NCBI GenBank assembly: GCA_002104895.1
Contig: MCFG01000106.1
Location: 62,001 to 126,000, forward strand
Length of the DNA stretch: 64,000 nucleotides
Source of the DNA: Anaeromyces robustus
Taxonomy: Eukaryota; Neocallimastigomycota; Neocallimastigomycetes; Neocallimastigales; Neocallimastigaceae
Direction: 5' to 3'
A program made the position numbers and the translations under genes. The stretch's first letter is position 1. Each line of letters opens with the position of its first letter. The notes under the pieces are model-generated. The model saw only the letters and a program-made list of their open reading frames with translations, ran no database searches and had not been told where the DNA came from. This document shows, piece after piece, positions 53,856-64,000 of the stretch.

Positions 53856-54730
53856 TTTTTGTTATTATTATGTATCATTATAATTAAATAAAAATAAAGT
53901 AAATAAAAGCAAAATAAAATATAAAAAATAAAAAAAAAAAAATAAAAAATGATAAATTACTTTCACAAGCAAAGAAAGATTTTAAAAGTTCTAATGAATT
54001 ATTTATAATACCAACGGATTTTTGATTGAAAATAATATTACTTTCAAACATATTATTCATTTTTTGCATGTTTTTAGGCATATTAAGAGCTACTGATGTC
54101 ATAGTAGTATTCCAAAGATTATGAAATTTAGTGGTAAGTTTACCTTTTTCACTAGTACTATTACCATAAATATCATAATTTTGAAGTATAATTTCATGGA
54201 AATCTTGAACAATTCTATCCCAAATTAAACGAATAACATCATGTACTGGTAAATTTTCATATTCATAATCTTTAAATAAATCATCATTCAAAAAATCATT
54301 TTTTACGGTATATGAATGATTAATTTTTTGATTACTAAAGTCCTTTGGTTGATTTTTAACAATATTCATCAAAGTTTGAACTCTTGTTACGGTATTTTTA
54401 AATTTTCCTTGAGTAGCTAAACGCATACGAGTTTGTTGACGTATAGCAATAGTTTCATTTTTTTCCATGTTCTTTCTATTTTCTTCTAATGTATATTTTT
54501 TAAAGACTGGATGATCTACTTTTTCTGCAATATATTTATTAATATTAAGATCAAGGTAAGTATTAATATTTAATAAAACATTATTTAAATATTCAAAAAC
54601 TGGAATTAATTGTCTTTCTGTATCTTGAATTTCCATATTCCTATTTAAATCTGTCATTTTAGAAACATAACCAACTACTATAGATGATATCTTTTTTATA
54701 TTATAATATGTATTATATATATATTTATAT

Positions 54731-54810
<80 letters not shown>

Positions 54811-57800
54811 AACTTAATAATTATATGTATATTTATTTATACTATTTATTTTTTATTTTTATTTTCCCCTTTATTTTGTACTTACTAATTTTGTAATTAA
54901 GGAACAACAATCTTCTAATGTATAATCAAGGAATTCTGATATATTTAAGACATAGTATCGAATTTCATCAATTGTTTTTAATTTACTAATTCTTAAATGT
55001 AAAGTACCTTGTGGTACTAATGGTAATTCCACATTATGAATTAAACCATCTTCAAATAAAATACTTCTAAGCATCATTTTAGTATTGGCAAGAACTGTAA
55101 CTTCTTTTCCTCCACCATTTTTAACTTTAATATCCAAAACACTTGAAGTAGTTTCCGAAATTTTTATAATAAATTCTTCATAAAATTCGGGATTTAAAGT
55201 TTTGGATTTCATATTTGTTCTGAAAAGTTGATTAGTTCCTAAATTCATTTCAATAAATGGTGAAACACTACCCGCTGAATTAGATAAAAGATTATCAATT
55301 TTAATTACTGATATTCTAAAACGTTCACTTGAATCATTAATAGTATATATATCATTATTTGAAGTGGAACGTGTTTGACTAACTAAAATATTATGATAAT
55401 ATGGAATTTCTGAACTTTCACAAATTTTTTCTAATAAATTATAGGTTTTGAAGATATTATTAATTTTAATGAATAACTATTAAAATCATAAATAATATAT
55501 ATTATAATAAATGTAAACATATAATATTATTTTAATATTAATAATAAATAAATAAATAAATAAAAAAATAATAAAAGTTAGTATATTAATATTATAATAA
55601 ATCTATATTAAATCCATAATATAATACAATATAATATAATATAATATAATATAATATAATATAATATAATATAATAAAATTTAATAGTTTTACTATCAAA
55701 AAGTATATTATATTATAATAAAATATAATTAAAATAAATAATATATATTACTTCTGGCTTAGTGATATTCGTTATTTCTTTAAATATTGGACTTTCTCTA
55801 ATTTCATTAGTACTTAATCCAATTAATTTAAATAAATCATCTGAATAACTTGGTTCATAAGTTAAAGCTTGGAATCGAAGATTCATTCTTTTTACATATT
55901 CAAAGATAAGTTTATTTATAATCTATGAAAAAACAAAAGAAAAGAATTTTTTTTAATATAATTAATTTCATTATATAATATTTATTATGTAGTGATTAAA
56001 TAATTTATAACCTACTCTAATAAATTGTTTAATAAATTCTGCATGATCTGTTACTTTTGACCATTCAATTTGATTCATAGATGATAATACTAAATCAAAA
56101 TGTTTAAATAAATCAAGAACTGAATCTGAATGATAAATTTTTTGAGCAATATTAATTGGTTCATACTGTAATAAAGAAGAAATATTCAATTTAAATTATA
56201 TAAATAAATAAACTTATAGTATATATCTATATATCTATATAATTATATATAATATAATATAATATAATATAATATAATATAATATAATATAATATAATAT
56301 AATATAATATAATATAATATAATATAATATAATATAATATAATATAATATAATATTAAATTATATTTACGTTTTCAAATTTAATAATATTTTCAATTCTA
56401 GATTTGATAGTTTCATCTGATGCAGATAACCAAATATCAACAAAAGCTTTAAACCAGTCTTCTACACCAACAAAAGTACGACTTTTATTATTATTATTAT
56501 TTATTATATTATTTAAATACAATTTATATAAAGTATTTATGAAATATAATTAGATTTATTTAGAGAATATTAAAATAATATATATATATATATATATTTA
56601 AATTTATAACATTTTAAAATATTTACGCTGAGTAATTGGCTTTTTCATGAATACTCTTTAAAAATTTAAATATTTCAAATAAATCACTAAATTGATATTC
56701 TAATTTTTCATCTTTACGAATATTTGGTAAAAATCTAACAGCATTATTGAAATAAGTTGCCGATATAATTTTTATAAGATTAATATTATTTTCTCTTAAA
56801 GTATTTACACTTTGGAAGTTATCAACATTTTCTCTTAAAGTATTAAAATAATTTAAAATTTGAAGTACTTTTTCATTATTATGTGAAGAATTAAATGAAT
56901 TTAATTCTATATTTTTGTAATTAACTTCGAGAGCAACCTGTAAAAAAATAAATTTAAATAAAATTAATATGATAATCAAAATAAAAAAAAATATATATAT
57001 ACAAAATAAAAATTAAGATAAAATCAATATTTTATTATCAATAAATAAATTCATTTATTTATATATATTGAATAATAATTATTATTATATTTATTGTTAT
57101 TAATTATATATATTATATGAAAAATATTTATATATTTTATTTACCTTGAAATTATCGCATATAATTTTTTCAAGATTTGAACGTATATTATTCTTCAACA
57201 TATATGTTTGATATAGTTTACTTTTATGAATTAATTTTATTGTGGAATAAATATCAAAAATAAATGGTTGAATGTCTCTTATATCGTTAACGATTTGAAA
57301 AACATGTGATATATCATTCATTAATTTATCTATTAAATTATCAAACGTTGAACATAAAAATTCAATCTAATTTAATTATAATTTTGTAACAAAAGAAAAA
57401 TAAAAAAATGTTTAATTTTTAATTTTTTTAACAATAATTATAAAATAAATAATATATAATATATATTTAATTATTATTTATCTATTTTTTATTTTGTATT
57501 TTCGTTTATTTATGACTTACTTCATGAATTCTAATGTTATCATTTTTATCAATGTTATTAATAAATTTTTGGATAAAATCAGAGACATCATTAACTCCAA
57601 TAAAATTATTCATATAATTTTGGATTAAAATATCTAATATAATAATATCTTTAAATGCGCTTGGTATTCTCCAACGAAATTCACATTCTGCAATTAAATT
57701 TTTGGAATTTTCAGAAAGAATATCCTCTCCTTCAAGTGTACTATCACAATCTTTATACATACATAATTCAACTAACTGTTTAAATGCTTCATAAGGTTCA

Positions 57801-58044
57801 GGTGGAATAAAATAAAAGGTATTGGAGTTTAAAATATTTTGATTTGAAGAATTAATAACAATATTATTTTGAAGTGAAGTAATATCTTTAATAATTTGTG
57901 ATTTTTCCATTTTTTTCCACATTTCATATAAATCTCGTGAATAATAATCTTCTGGAAGAGAATGTTCATATTTATCCCTTTCAATTAAACTAAGATATTT
58001 CTTAAAATCGGCTAAAGTTGCTAATTTTGATGTCTTTAAGCAAT

Positions 58045-58082
<38 letters not shown>

Positions 58083-59054
58083 GATTTTATATTATTTGAT
58101 ATATAATTATATTTTTAATTATTAGTTTTTGAATATATAGTTGGAATAATATAATAATAATATATAAATAAACAAATAATATAAACACAAATATATATAT
58201 AATATAATTATATTTAACAAAATAAAAAAAAAAAATTATTGAATTAGTTTAATATATTATTATTATTATTTTTCTATTTTGTTTCATATATATATATACA
58301 TTTTTTTATTATTATTGTTAATATGAATATATATAAATATATAATATACCTTTTGATTTATAATATCTTTAACTGATTCTAAAATTCGACGATGAGTATG
58401 TGAATCAATTTTAAAAATTTTTCTGGCCCAATTTTGAATATCATCGCTCGATTCTAAACTTTCTATATTTGAAGGTTCTCTTAAATAATAACTAAGTAAA
58501 GATAAATATACTTTACTTGTAAATATTTCATAATTTTTTTCTTTAAAATTTTCAAGATGTTTAGCAGCAAAGTCTTTGAATAACTTTACAAAACTATGTG
58601 TACATGACATTAATATAGTATCACAATTAGCATCGGTTAAATGATAAGTTGGTTGATATTTTTTTACTTGAATATCTAAAAGTTGAATGTAGAATATTAA
58701 ATAATCTTTAAACATTGAACTCTCTTCCATACTTTTATAAAATTCTTGAAGAGTTGATGTATATACTACTTTTGTAATGGCATCTATATTACTATTACTT
58801 CCAACTTTTGGTGTTTTGACTGCCATATTCATTCTTTTTTTGTAAGTATAACTTCTAAATTTACTTCCAATTTTTTGATTACAAAAAAAATCAGTACATT
58901 CTTTTTTAAATGGAAATAAACAACATCTCAGTACATAGGAATATGTTATTTCATTTTGTTTTTGATTTTGAATGGTTTGTAATGAACTAATTGTACTCGA
59001 TGTTGAACTAGCAAGACTATTTCTATTACTTATATTATTTATACCATTCACCAT
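53619..59054 (-). CDS. Munc13-like protein (MHD1-C2-MHD2), 10 exons
   Basis: Predicted 1201 residues. Exons: 59054-58350, 58033-57521, 57366-57145, 56937-56627, 56481-56370, 56165-56016, 55922-55752, 55476-54886, 54690-53961, 53719-53619; all GT-AG and in phase. Residues about 580-730 resemble MHD1, with VEDWFKAFVDIWL. Residues about 780-900 look like a C2 domain (FRISVIKIDNLL, a span with TLNPEFYEEFIIKI, then VLDIKV) but lack an obvious set of calcium-binding aspartates. Residues about 945-1195 look like MHD2, with ERQLIPVFEYLNNVLLNI and the ending CYGFPKEELETESYIELKNF. A C2 between two MHD segments is the order in fungal Munc13-like proteins such as S. pombe Git1/Ync13. The MUN fold promotes SNARE assembly in secretion; that role is inferred. 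The N-terminal 570 residues show no recognisable domain. Confidence 0.75.
54732..54811. repeat. (AAAT)n in an intron of the Munc13-like gene
   Basis: About 20 copies of AAAT within the intron between exons 8 (ends 54886) and 9 (starts 54690). Confidence 0.93.
55629..55675. repeat. (ATAAT)n in an intron of the Munc13-like gene
   Basis: About nine copies of the pentamer between exons 7 (ends 55752) and 8 (starts 55476). Confidence 0.9.
56251..56355. repeat. (ATAAT)n in an intron of the Munc13-like gene
   Basis: About 21 copies of the same pentamer as at 55629, in the intron between exons 5 (ends 56370) and 6 (starts 56165). Confidence 0.93.
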
Positions 59055-59885
59055 TTTCTTTTATTTTTTTTTATTTTTTTTTTTATCTTTAATATTATTT
59101 TATTTATATTATGATAAGCTTTATTTTATACTGTTTATTGTATTATTAGTGCTAAATATAAATAAAAATATATAAAATATTTTATAATGAAAAAAAAATA
59201 ATTAGATTTTTATATTATTTATATTTTATTGTATTTTATAATTCTTTTTTTCTCTTTTCTTTTTTGTTTGTTTCTTGTTTTAAATTTCATTACATATTTT
59301 ATTAAATATTTATGCAAAAATAATCTTTAATAAATTTCGAAATTTTGGAATTTCATTATTTTATATTTATTTATTTATTTTTATTTTTTAACCTTCTATA
59401 ATAATTATTGAATTATAATAATAATTTAATTAGTTTTTTTTTATAATATTTGTTTTTCCTTACTTTTTTCGTTTTTTTCATAATAAATAACACTTTTATA
59501 ATAAAGTATTATTTATTATATAGGTATATTGTGTATATTTTTTTATTTTATATATAAATTATCTTTTTTATTTTTTATTTATATATTTTAAGGAAACAAA
59601 TATTTTGGTATTTTTTTTTTTAATTTATTCAATAAGTAAATAAATAAATAAATAAATAAATAATAAACAAATAAACCATCAAATAAATAAATTATAGTTT
59701 AAATATAATAATTAAAAAATATTTTTATTTAATTAGTGAATATGTAAATAAATTTTTAAATCAAACTATTTTATTTTAATTAAAAGATTTTCTGTGTAAC
59801 TTGCTATAAAGAAAATATAAACAAGAATTAATAATTATAAAAAAACCTAAACAATTCTAATAAAAAGTTAATAATAAATATAAAA
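59055..59885. other. Divergent intergenic region between Munc13-like and NMNAT
   Basis: 831 bases separating two divergent start codons, so it presumably carries both promoters. A short AAAT run lies at about 59637-59662. No motif can be singled out and there is no exon. Confidence 0.65.
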
Positions 59886-61443
59886 ATGGATAATTATAAA
59901 TTTCCTTTAGATAAATTAAAAACAAAGTTAGATGGTACAAAATATTTTTGTTTTATTCTTTTTTATTTATCTTTTTAATAATAATATGTAATTTATTAAA
60001 ATATTTTATAACTTTAATACCTTTATAATAAAGACTCATCAAAAACTCCAATTGTATTAATTTTATTTGGTTCACTTAATCCAATTACGTATTTACATTT
60101 AAGATTATTTGGTAAATTTTTTCTTAATATTTTTATTTATTTATTTTTCTTATTAAATGTTGTTGTTTAATTTAAGTATATAATTATATATATATATTTT
60201 TTTTATTTTACGTAATTATGATTATTAAATATAGAAATTAATCATTTAATTATTCATAATTTATTTTTATGATGTTTTTTAATTTAATAATTAATAGAAT
60301 TAGCAAAAGACCATTTAAAATATACTGAAACCAATTGGGAAGTTGTAGGATGTTATATTTCTCCAGTTTCACCAGGTTATAATAAACCAAATTTACTTCC
60401 TCCAAAAGATAGAGTAGCTATGTGTGAATTAGCTGCTGACTGTACTGATTATATTATGGTTGATATTTGGGAAACTCTACATAAAGAATATGTAAGAACA
60501 TTACCAGCATTAGAACATTTTAGTAATGAATTAAATAAAAATGGTGGTATTATAACCGAAGAAGGTAAAATATTCATTACATTATATTAATATATAAATA
60601 TTTATTTATTTATTTAATGAAATATAGTTAATATAAAAATAAAATTATGTGTATTTATATATTTGTGTAATATTTGACAATCAAGGTACACGTAAGAGTA
60701 TTATTCCAGTAATTTTAGCTGGTGGTGATTTAATTGAAAGTATGACAATACCGGGAGTATGGGGCGAAAATGATGTAATTTTATTTTATTTTATTTTATT
60801 TTATTTTATTTTATTTTATTTTATTTTTATTTTTAAGGAAATTTAATTATATTTAATATTTGGTTTTTATTGTCATTTTGTAAATTAAAATTTTTATAAA
60901 ATATATAAATTTAAATATAAAAACAAACAAAACGTTAAATAAATATTCAATAAAATAAAAAATAAAAAGATTATAGATATATTGAAGGATTATGGTGCTA
61001 TTGTTATTGAGCGTTCTGGAACAAATCTTATTGAAGTTGTTAAAAACGATAAGATATTAAGTCGATTCCAAGTAAATAAACACTTTATTATATATTATAT
61101 ATGTTTTAAATTTATTATAACAATTATGTTATATTATATATAATAAATTTTATATTATTTTCATAATATATTTCATATTATAGGACAGAATTATTGTTGT
61201 TGAACAAACTATACCAAATGATGTTAGTTCTACAAGAGTTCGGTAAATATAAATATATAAAAAATATTATTATAAAATAGTATGTAAATGTTTTTATTTA
61301 ATAACTATAATATATAACATATATTATATATTATATTATATATTGTATATAGTAATTGTATTAAAAAGGGTCTTTCTGTCAAATATATTGTACCAGATAA
61401 CGTTATTACTTATATTAATGAAAATAATTTATATAAAAATTAA
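59886..61443 (+). CDS. NMNAT: Nicotinamide/nicotinate mononucleotide adenylyltransferase, 7 exons
   Basis: Predicted 244 residues. It transfers AMP from ATP to NMN or nicotinate mononucleotide, the shared last adenylation step of NAD synthesis. Exons: 59886-59934, 60034-60111, 60298-60564, 60686-60774, 60970-61071, 61184-61242, 61353-61443; all GT-AG, frame kept. Nucleotidyltransferase signature GSLNPITYLHLRLFE at residues 29-43 (eukaryotic enzymes usually have GSFNP). Then VVGCYISPVSPGYNK, a DRVAMCELA helix, the LAGGDLIESMTIPGVW substrate loop, and VVIE-type strand IVIERSG. The second ATP motif is VSSTRVR at 209-215. Length fits single-domain fungal or animal enzymes. The exon 5 acceptor is placed at AATAAAAAG because it keeps IIDILKDYGA in frame. 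Confidence 0.96.
60779..60830. repeat. (TTTTA)n in NMNAT intron 4
   Basis: About ten copies of TTTTA directly after the exon 4 donor at 60775. Confidence 0.9.
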
Positions 61444-61577
61444 GTAAATCGTCAAATGTTGTAAAATAAAAAAAGAAGTTTAAAAATAATAATTAATAAA
61501 TAATATAAGATAATTAAATCATCGTTCATTAATTTATATGATTATGCATTTACAAAAGGAAATATAATGTCATTATT

Positions 61578-61614
<37 letters not shown>

Positions 61615-62044
61615 AAATAAAATACAATAAAATAATAATTAGTAGAGATAATATATACTTTTTATTTAATTACATTTTTATTTAATTTTATTTTTTAAAT
61701 AATAAAATTAAATTCTATAAAAATTGTAAATATCGATTAATACAAAAATAAGAAAATTTATCAATTAATAAAAATAATTTCATATTATTTATATGTTAAT
61801 GGATATTGTTATTCGTTTTTATTAATAAATAAGATAGGCTATAATTTTTTCTTTTTTTTTTTTTTTCTTTTCTTTTCTTTATATATATATATATATATTT
61901 ATTTATTTATAAGTATATATATATATATTACTTAAATAGTTTTATTAATAAGAAAATAAATTAATAATTAATAGATAAATAGTGTTGATCATCAGTCATC
62001 AGTTATATACACTTTTTTTATCATTTTATATGATATAAAGTCGG
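61444..62044. other. Convergent intergenic NMNAT to histidine phosphatase, with A34 run
   Basis: Contains a run of about 34 A (61579-61612), T runs and TA microsatellites near 61881 and 61915. No gene is seen; the two 3' UTRs must meet here. Confidence 0.7.
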
Positions 62045-63847
62045 TTACCATCCTAAAGATTTTGATGGGAATTTAAATTGTTGTGATGAATAATAATTAT
62101 CTTGTGGTTGTGGAACATAAGATGAATATGGCATATCTTCATCATCAGATGAATCATCATTTGTTATTTTTTTTGGAGCTGAACCAGGGAAATCATCAGG
62201 TATTTCACCACATATATTATCCAATAAATAATTACTATTTTTTTTAAGTTCTTTTAGACGTTCTTCTTCTTCTTTTTTAATTTGTTTTTCTCTTTTCTTT
62301 TTAGTTATTGTTAAAAGAGCTAAATGTGCTACACAGTTCATTAATTCAATTTTACCCTTCCATTTATAATCTTTTATAGAATGATCATTGTCTCTATATT
62401 TTATATTTACGATAGAAAATTTATAAATTCCAGTATTTTTAGGAAAACCAATTTGTTCATCACAAACTAGTTTAAATTTTAATTCTTCTAAAAGATGTTT
62501 CATTAAATTTTTAATAAAACCCCCATGCGTAACAATTAAAATATGAAACATTTTAAATTTTCTGGTTATTATATTATTATTATTATTATTATTGTTGTTG
62601 TTAATATCGTCACAATTATTACTATTACTATTACTATTGAAATTATTAGATTTAGCAAGATCTACACTATTTTGAACAGCATTTTCTAATAAAGAAACTT
62701 GTTGAGATTGTTTATTTGATAAATTTTCTTTTAAATTTTCATAATCAATGGTACTAGAAAGATTATTATAAGATGAACTATTACTTAAAGAAGTATTTTT
62801 AAGAAGACAAACTAGATTACTATAAGATGAATTTGAACTCATTGGATTACTTTTTGTAGTATCATCATTATCACAAAGGTTTGAAAGATCATCAAATGAA
62901 GTTATACTTAGTTCATTTAAAGAGTAAAAGGTATTTGAACGACTTAATGTTTTTGTTGGTATATTATTAGCTTCAATAACATATTTATCTATAAGATAAG
63001 AATAAAATTGAACCACACGTTTGTAAAATTTATTGGATGGTTCTCCAGTTTCTTCTAAAGCTTTTTCAAAACTAATATTTCTTTCATTTAATATTTCTTT
63101 ACATTTTTGCCATGACATACATTGAAATTTACCAACATCCTATTATAAAAAATATAATAAATATAATACATATTATATATAGTTGAATACATATATTTAT
63201 TAATTTATTATTTTTTATTTATATATATTAATTTAAATATAATTACTTGTTCTCTTAAATCATGAGTATATACAACAGGAACATCTTTATGATACTCTAA
63301 AATTTGTTCAACTGTCTATATAATTATTATTTTTATTTATATTATAACTATTAATATTGTCTTGATATTTTGAAATGTATATTTTTATTGATGATATTTG
63401 ATAATCTTACAGATTTAGCTCTTAATAAATCACTAGAATAAATAATATCAAATTTTTCTTTTTTAAGTCTACGAGCTAATGCCTTGGCTTGTTCTATACC
63501 TTCTTCATCAATATCAACGTCTATAAAACATTAAAAATATTTTTTAGTAATATACAAAAAAAAAAAAGATAAAATTTTTTTTTTTTTAATTTATTATTTT
63601 TTCAAATATATTAAATACAATACCACATTGCCCTTGAAGAATTCTTGGTTTTTGTTTAGTATATTTTGTGGATGCGCTTTTATTTCATAAAATTTAAGAA
63701 ATAAATATTTATAATGAATAATATGAAAAATATTCTTTCATAAATAAATTTTTATTTTAATAAATCAATAAAAAATTATGAATATTTTATTTTAAATACT
63801 AACTGCCTAACAACAGTAATTTTTAAACAAACATCATTAATTTTTTT

Positions 63848-63850
<3 letters not shown>
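62045..63850 (-). CDS. TIGAR-like histidine phosphatase, 5 exons
   Basis: Predicted 457 residues; exons 63850-63804, 63676-63624, 63520-63411, 63315-63247, 63139-62045, GT-AG and in frame. Histidine-phosphatase core: ITVVRH with nucleophile H16, whose codon is split CA|C by intron 1; LQGQCD at 29-34; SSDLLRAKS with R67; LREQ with acid residue E92; VTHGGF with second histidine H297; and KNTGI. Spacing and the last part resemble TIGAR and fructose-2,6-bisphosphatase-type enzymes, so a small phosphorylated metabolite is a likely substrate, not proven. Odd points: the universal RHGE is R-H-A-S, and a Ser/Asn-rich insert of about 130 residues (about 155-287) separates the two halves of the catalytic domain. 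A charged tail with SDDEDM follows. The ATG is preceded immediately by about 30 A. Confidence 0.84.
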
Positions 63851-63888
<38 letters not shown>

Positions 63889-64000
63889 GTAAAAAAAGTA
63901 AATAATTTTATTTTGATAGTATAAAAAATACTTTCTGAAAAGATGAGAAACAAATAAAAGTAATTAAAAAGAAATATATTGCTATTTAGAAAATTAAAGT
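63851..64000. other. Upstream region of the histidine phosphatase gene
   Basis: On the minus strand this is the 5' flank: about 30 A directly before the start codon (63851-63880), then ordinary A/T sequence to the window edge. No exon is seen. Confidence 0.6.

Overview
The window reads as nuclear DNA of an anaerobic gut fungus (Neocallimastigomycota, the Piromyces/Neocallimastix/Anaeromyces group). Four things point there. Non-coding DNA is almost pure A/T, with very many homopolymers and 4-7-mer microsatellites. Coding exons are short islands of ordinary protein sequence interrupted by small GT-AG introns. There is a complete gene for the intraflagellar-transport protein IFT139, so the organism makes a flagellum; this excludes Dictyostelium and Plasmodium, which have similar base composition. 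There is also a very large ankyrin-repeat protein with the N/I/L/D-rich repeat style I associate with these fungi. The taxon is inferred; no species can be named from the sequence.

Layout. 1-21065 is a gene desert of A/T runs, microsatellites and a few short tandem duplications. Genes then follow: DCC1 (21066-23371, +, 7 exons); IFT139/TTC21B (24419-33112, -, 24 exons); a membrane protein resembling isoprenylcysteine/phospholipid methyltransferases (34390-35587, -, 2 exons); GINS subunit PSF1 (36996-37577, +, 1 exon); a 1545-residue ankyrin protein (38844-43481, +, 1 exon); an antisense ankyrin relic (about 43768-44075, -); Sm protein F (44518-45916, +, 4 exons); an AGFG-type ArfGAP (47244-49467, -, 4 exons); a Munc13-like MHD/C2 protein (53619-59054, -, 10 exons); NMN adenylyltransferase (59886-61443, +, 7 exons); and a TIGAR-like histidine phosphatase (62045-63850, -, 5 exons).

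The exon models were assembled by eye. Each joins GT-AG introns, keeps one reading frame across every junction, and gives a protein close to the expected family length: DCC1 384, IFT139 1338, SmF 86, NMNAT 244, Munc13-like 1201, TIGAR-like 457, AGFG-like 457 residues. None was checked against transcripts or a database.

The genes are eukaryotic housekeeping functions with no operon logic: replication (DCC1, PSF1), splicing (SmF), NAD synthesis, vesicle traffic (ArfGAP, Munc13-like), sugar-phosphate or related phosphatase chemistry, and flagellar transport. I found no rRNA, tRNA, CRISPR array, virus or intact transposon. The observations most worth a second look are 3' splice sites preceded by pure A tracts, the HAST-for-HGET change in the histidine phosphatase, the ankyrin gene beside an antisense ankyrin relic, and the organised repeats in the desert and at 50.7-52.1 kb. 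I did not find convincing evidence for a wholly new multi-gene system.
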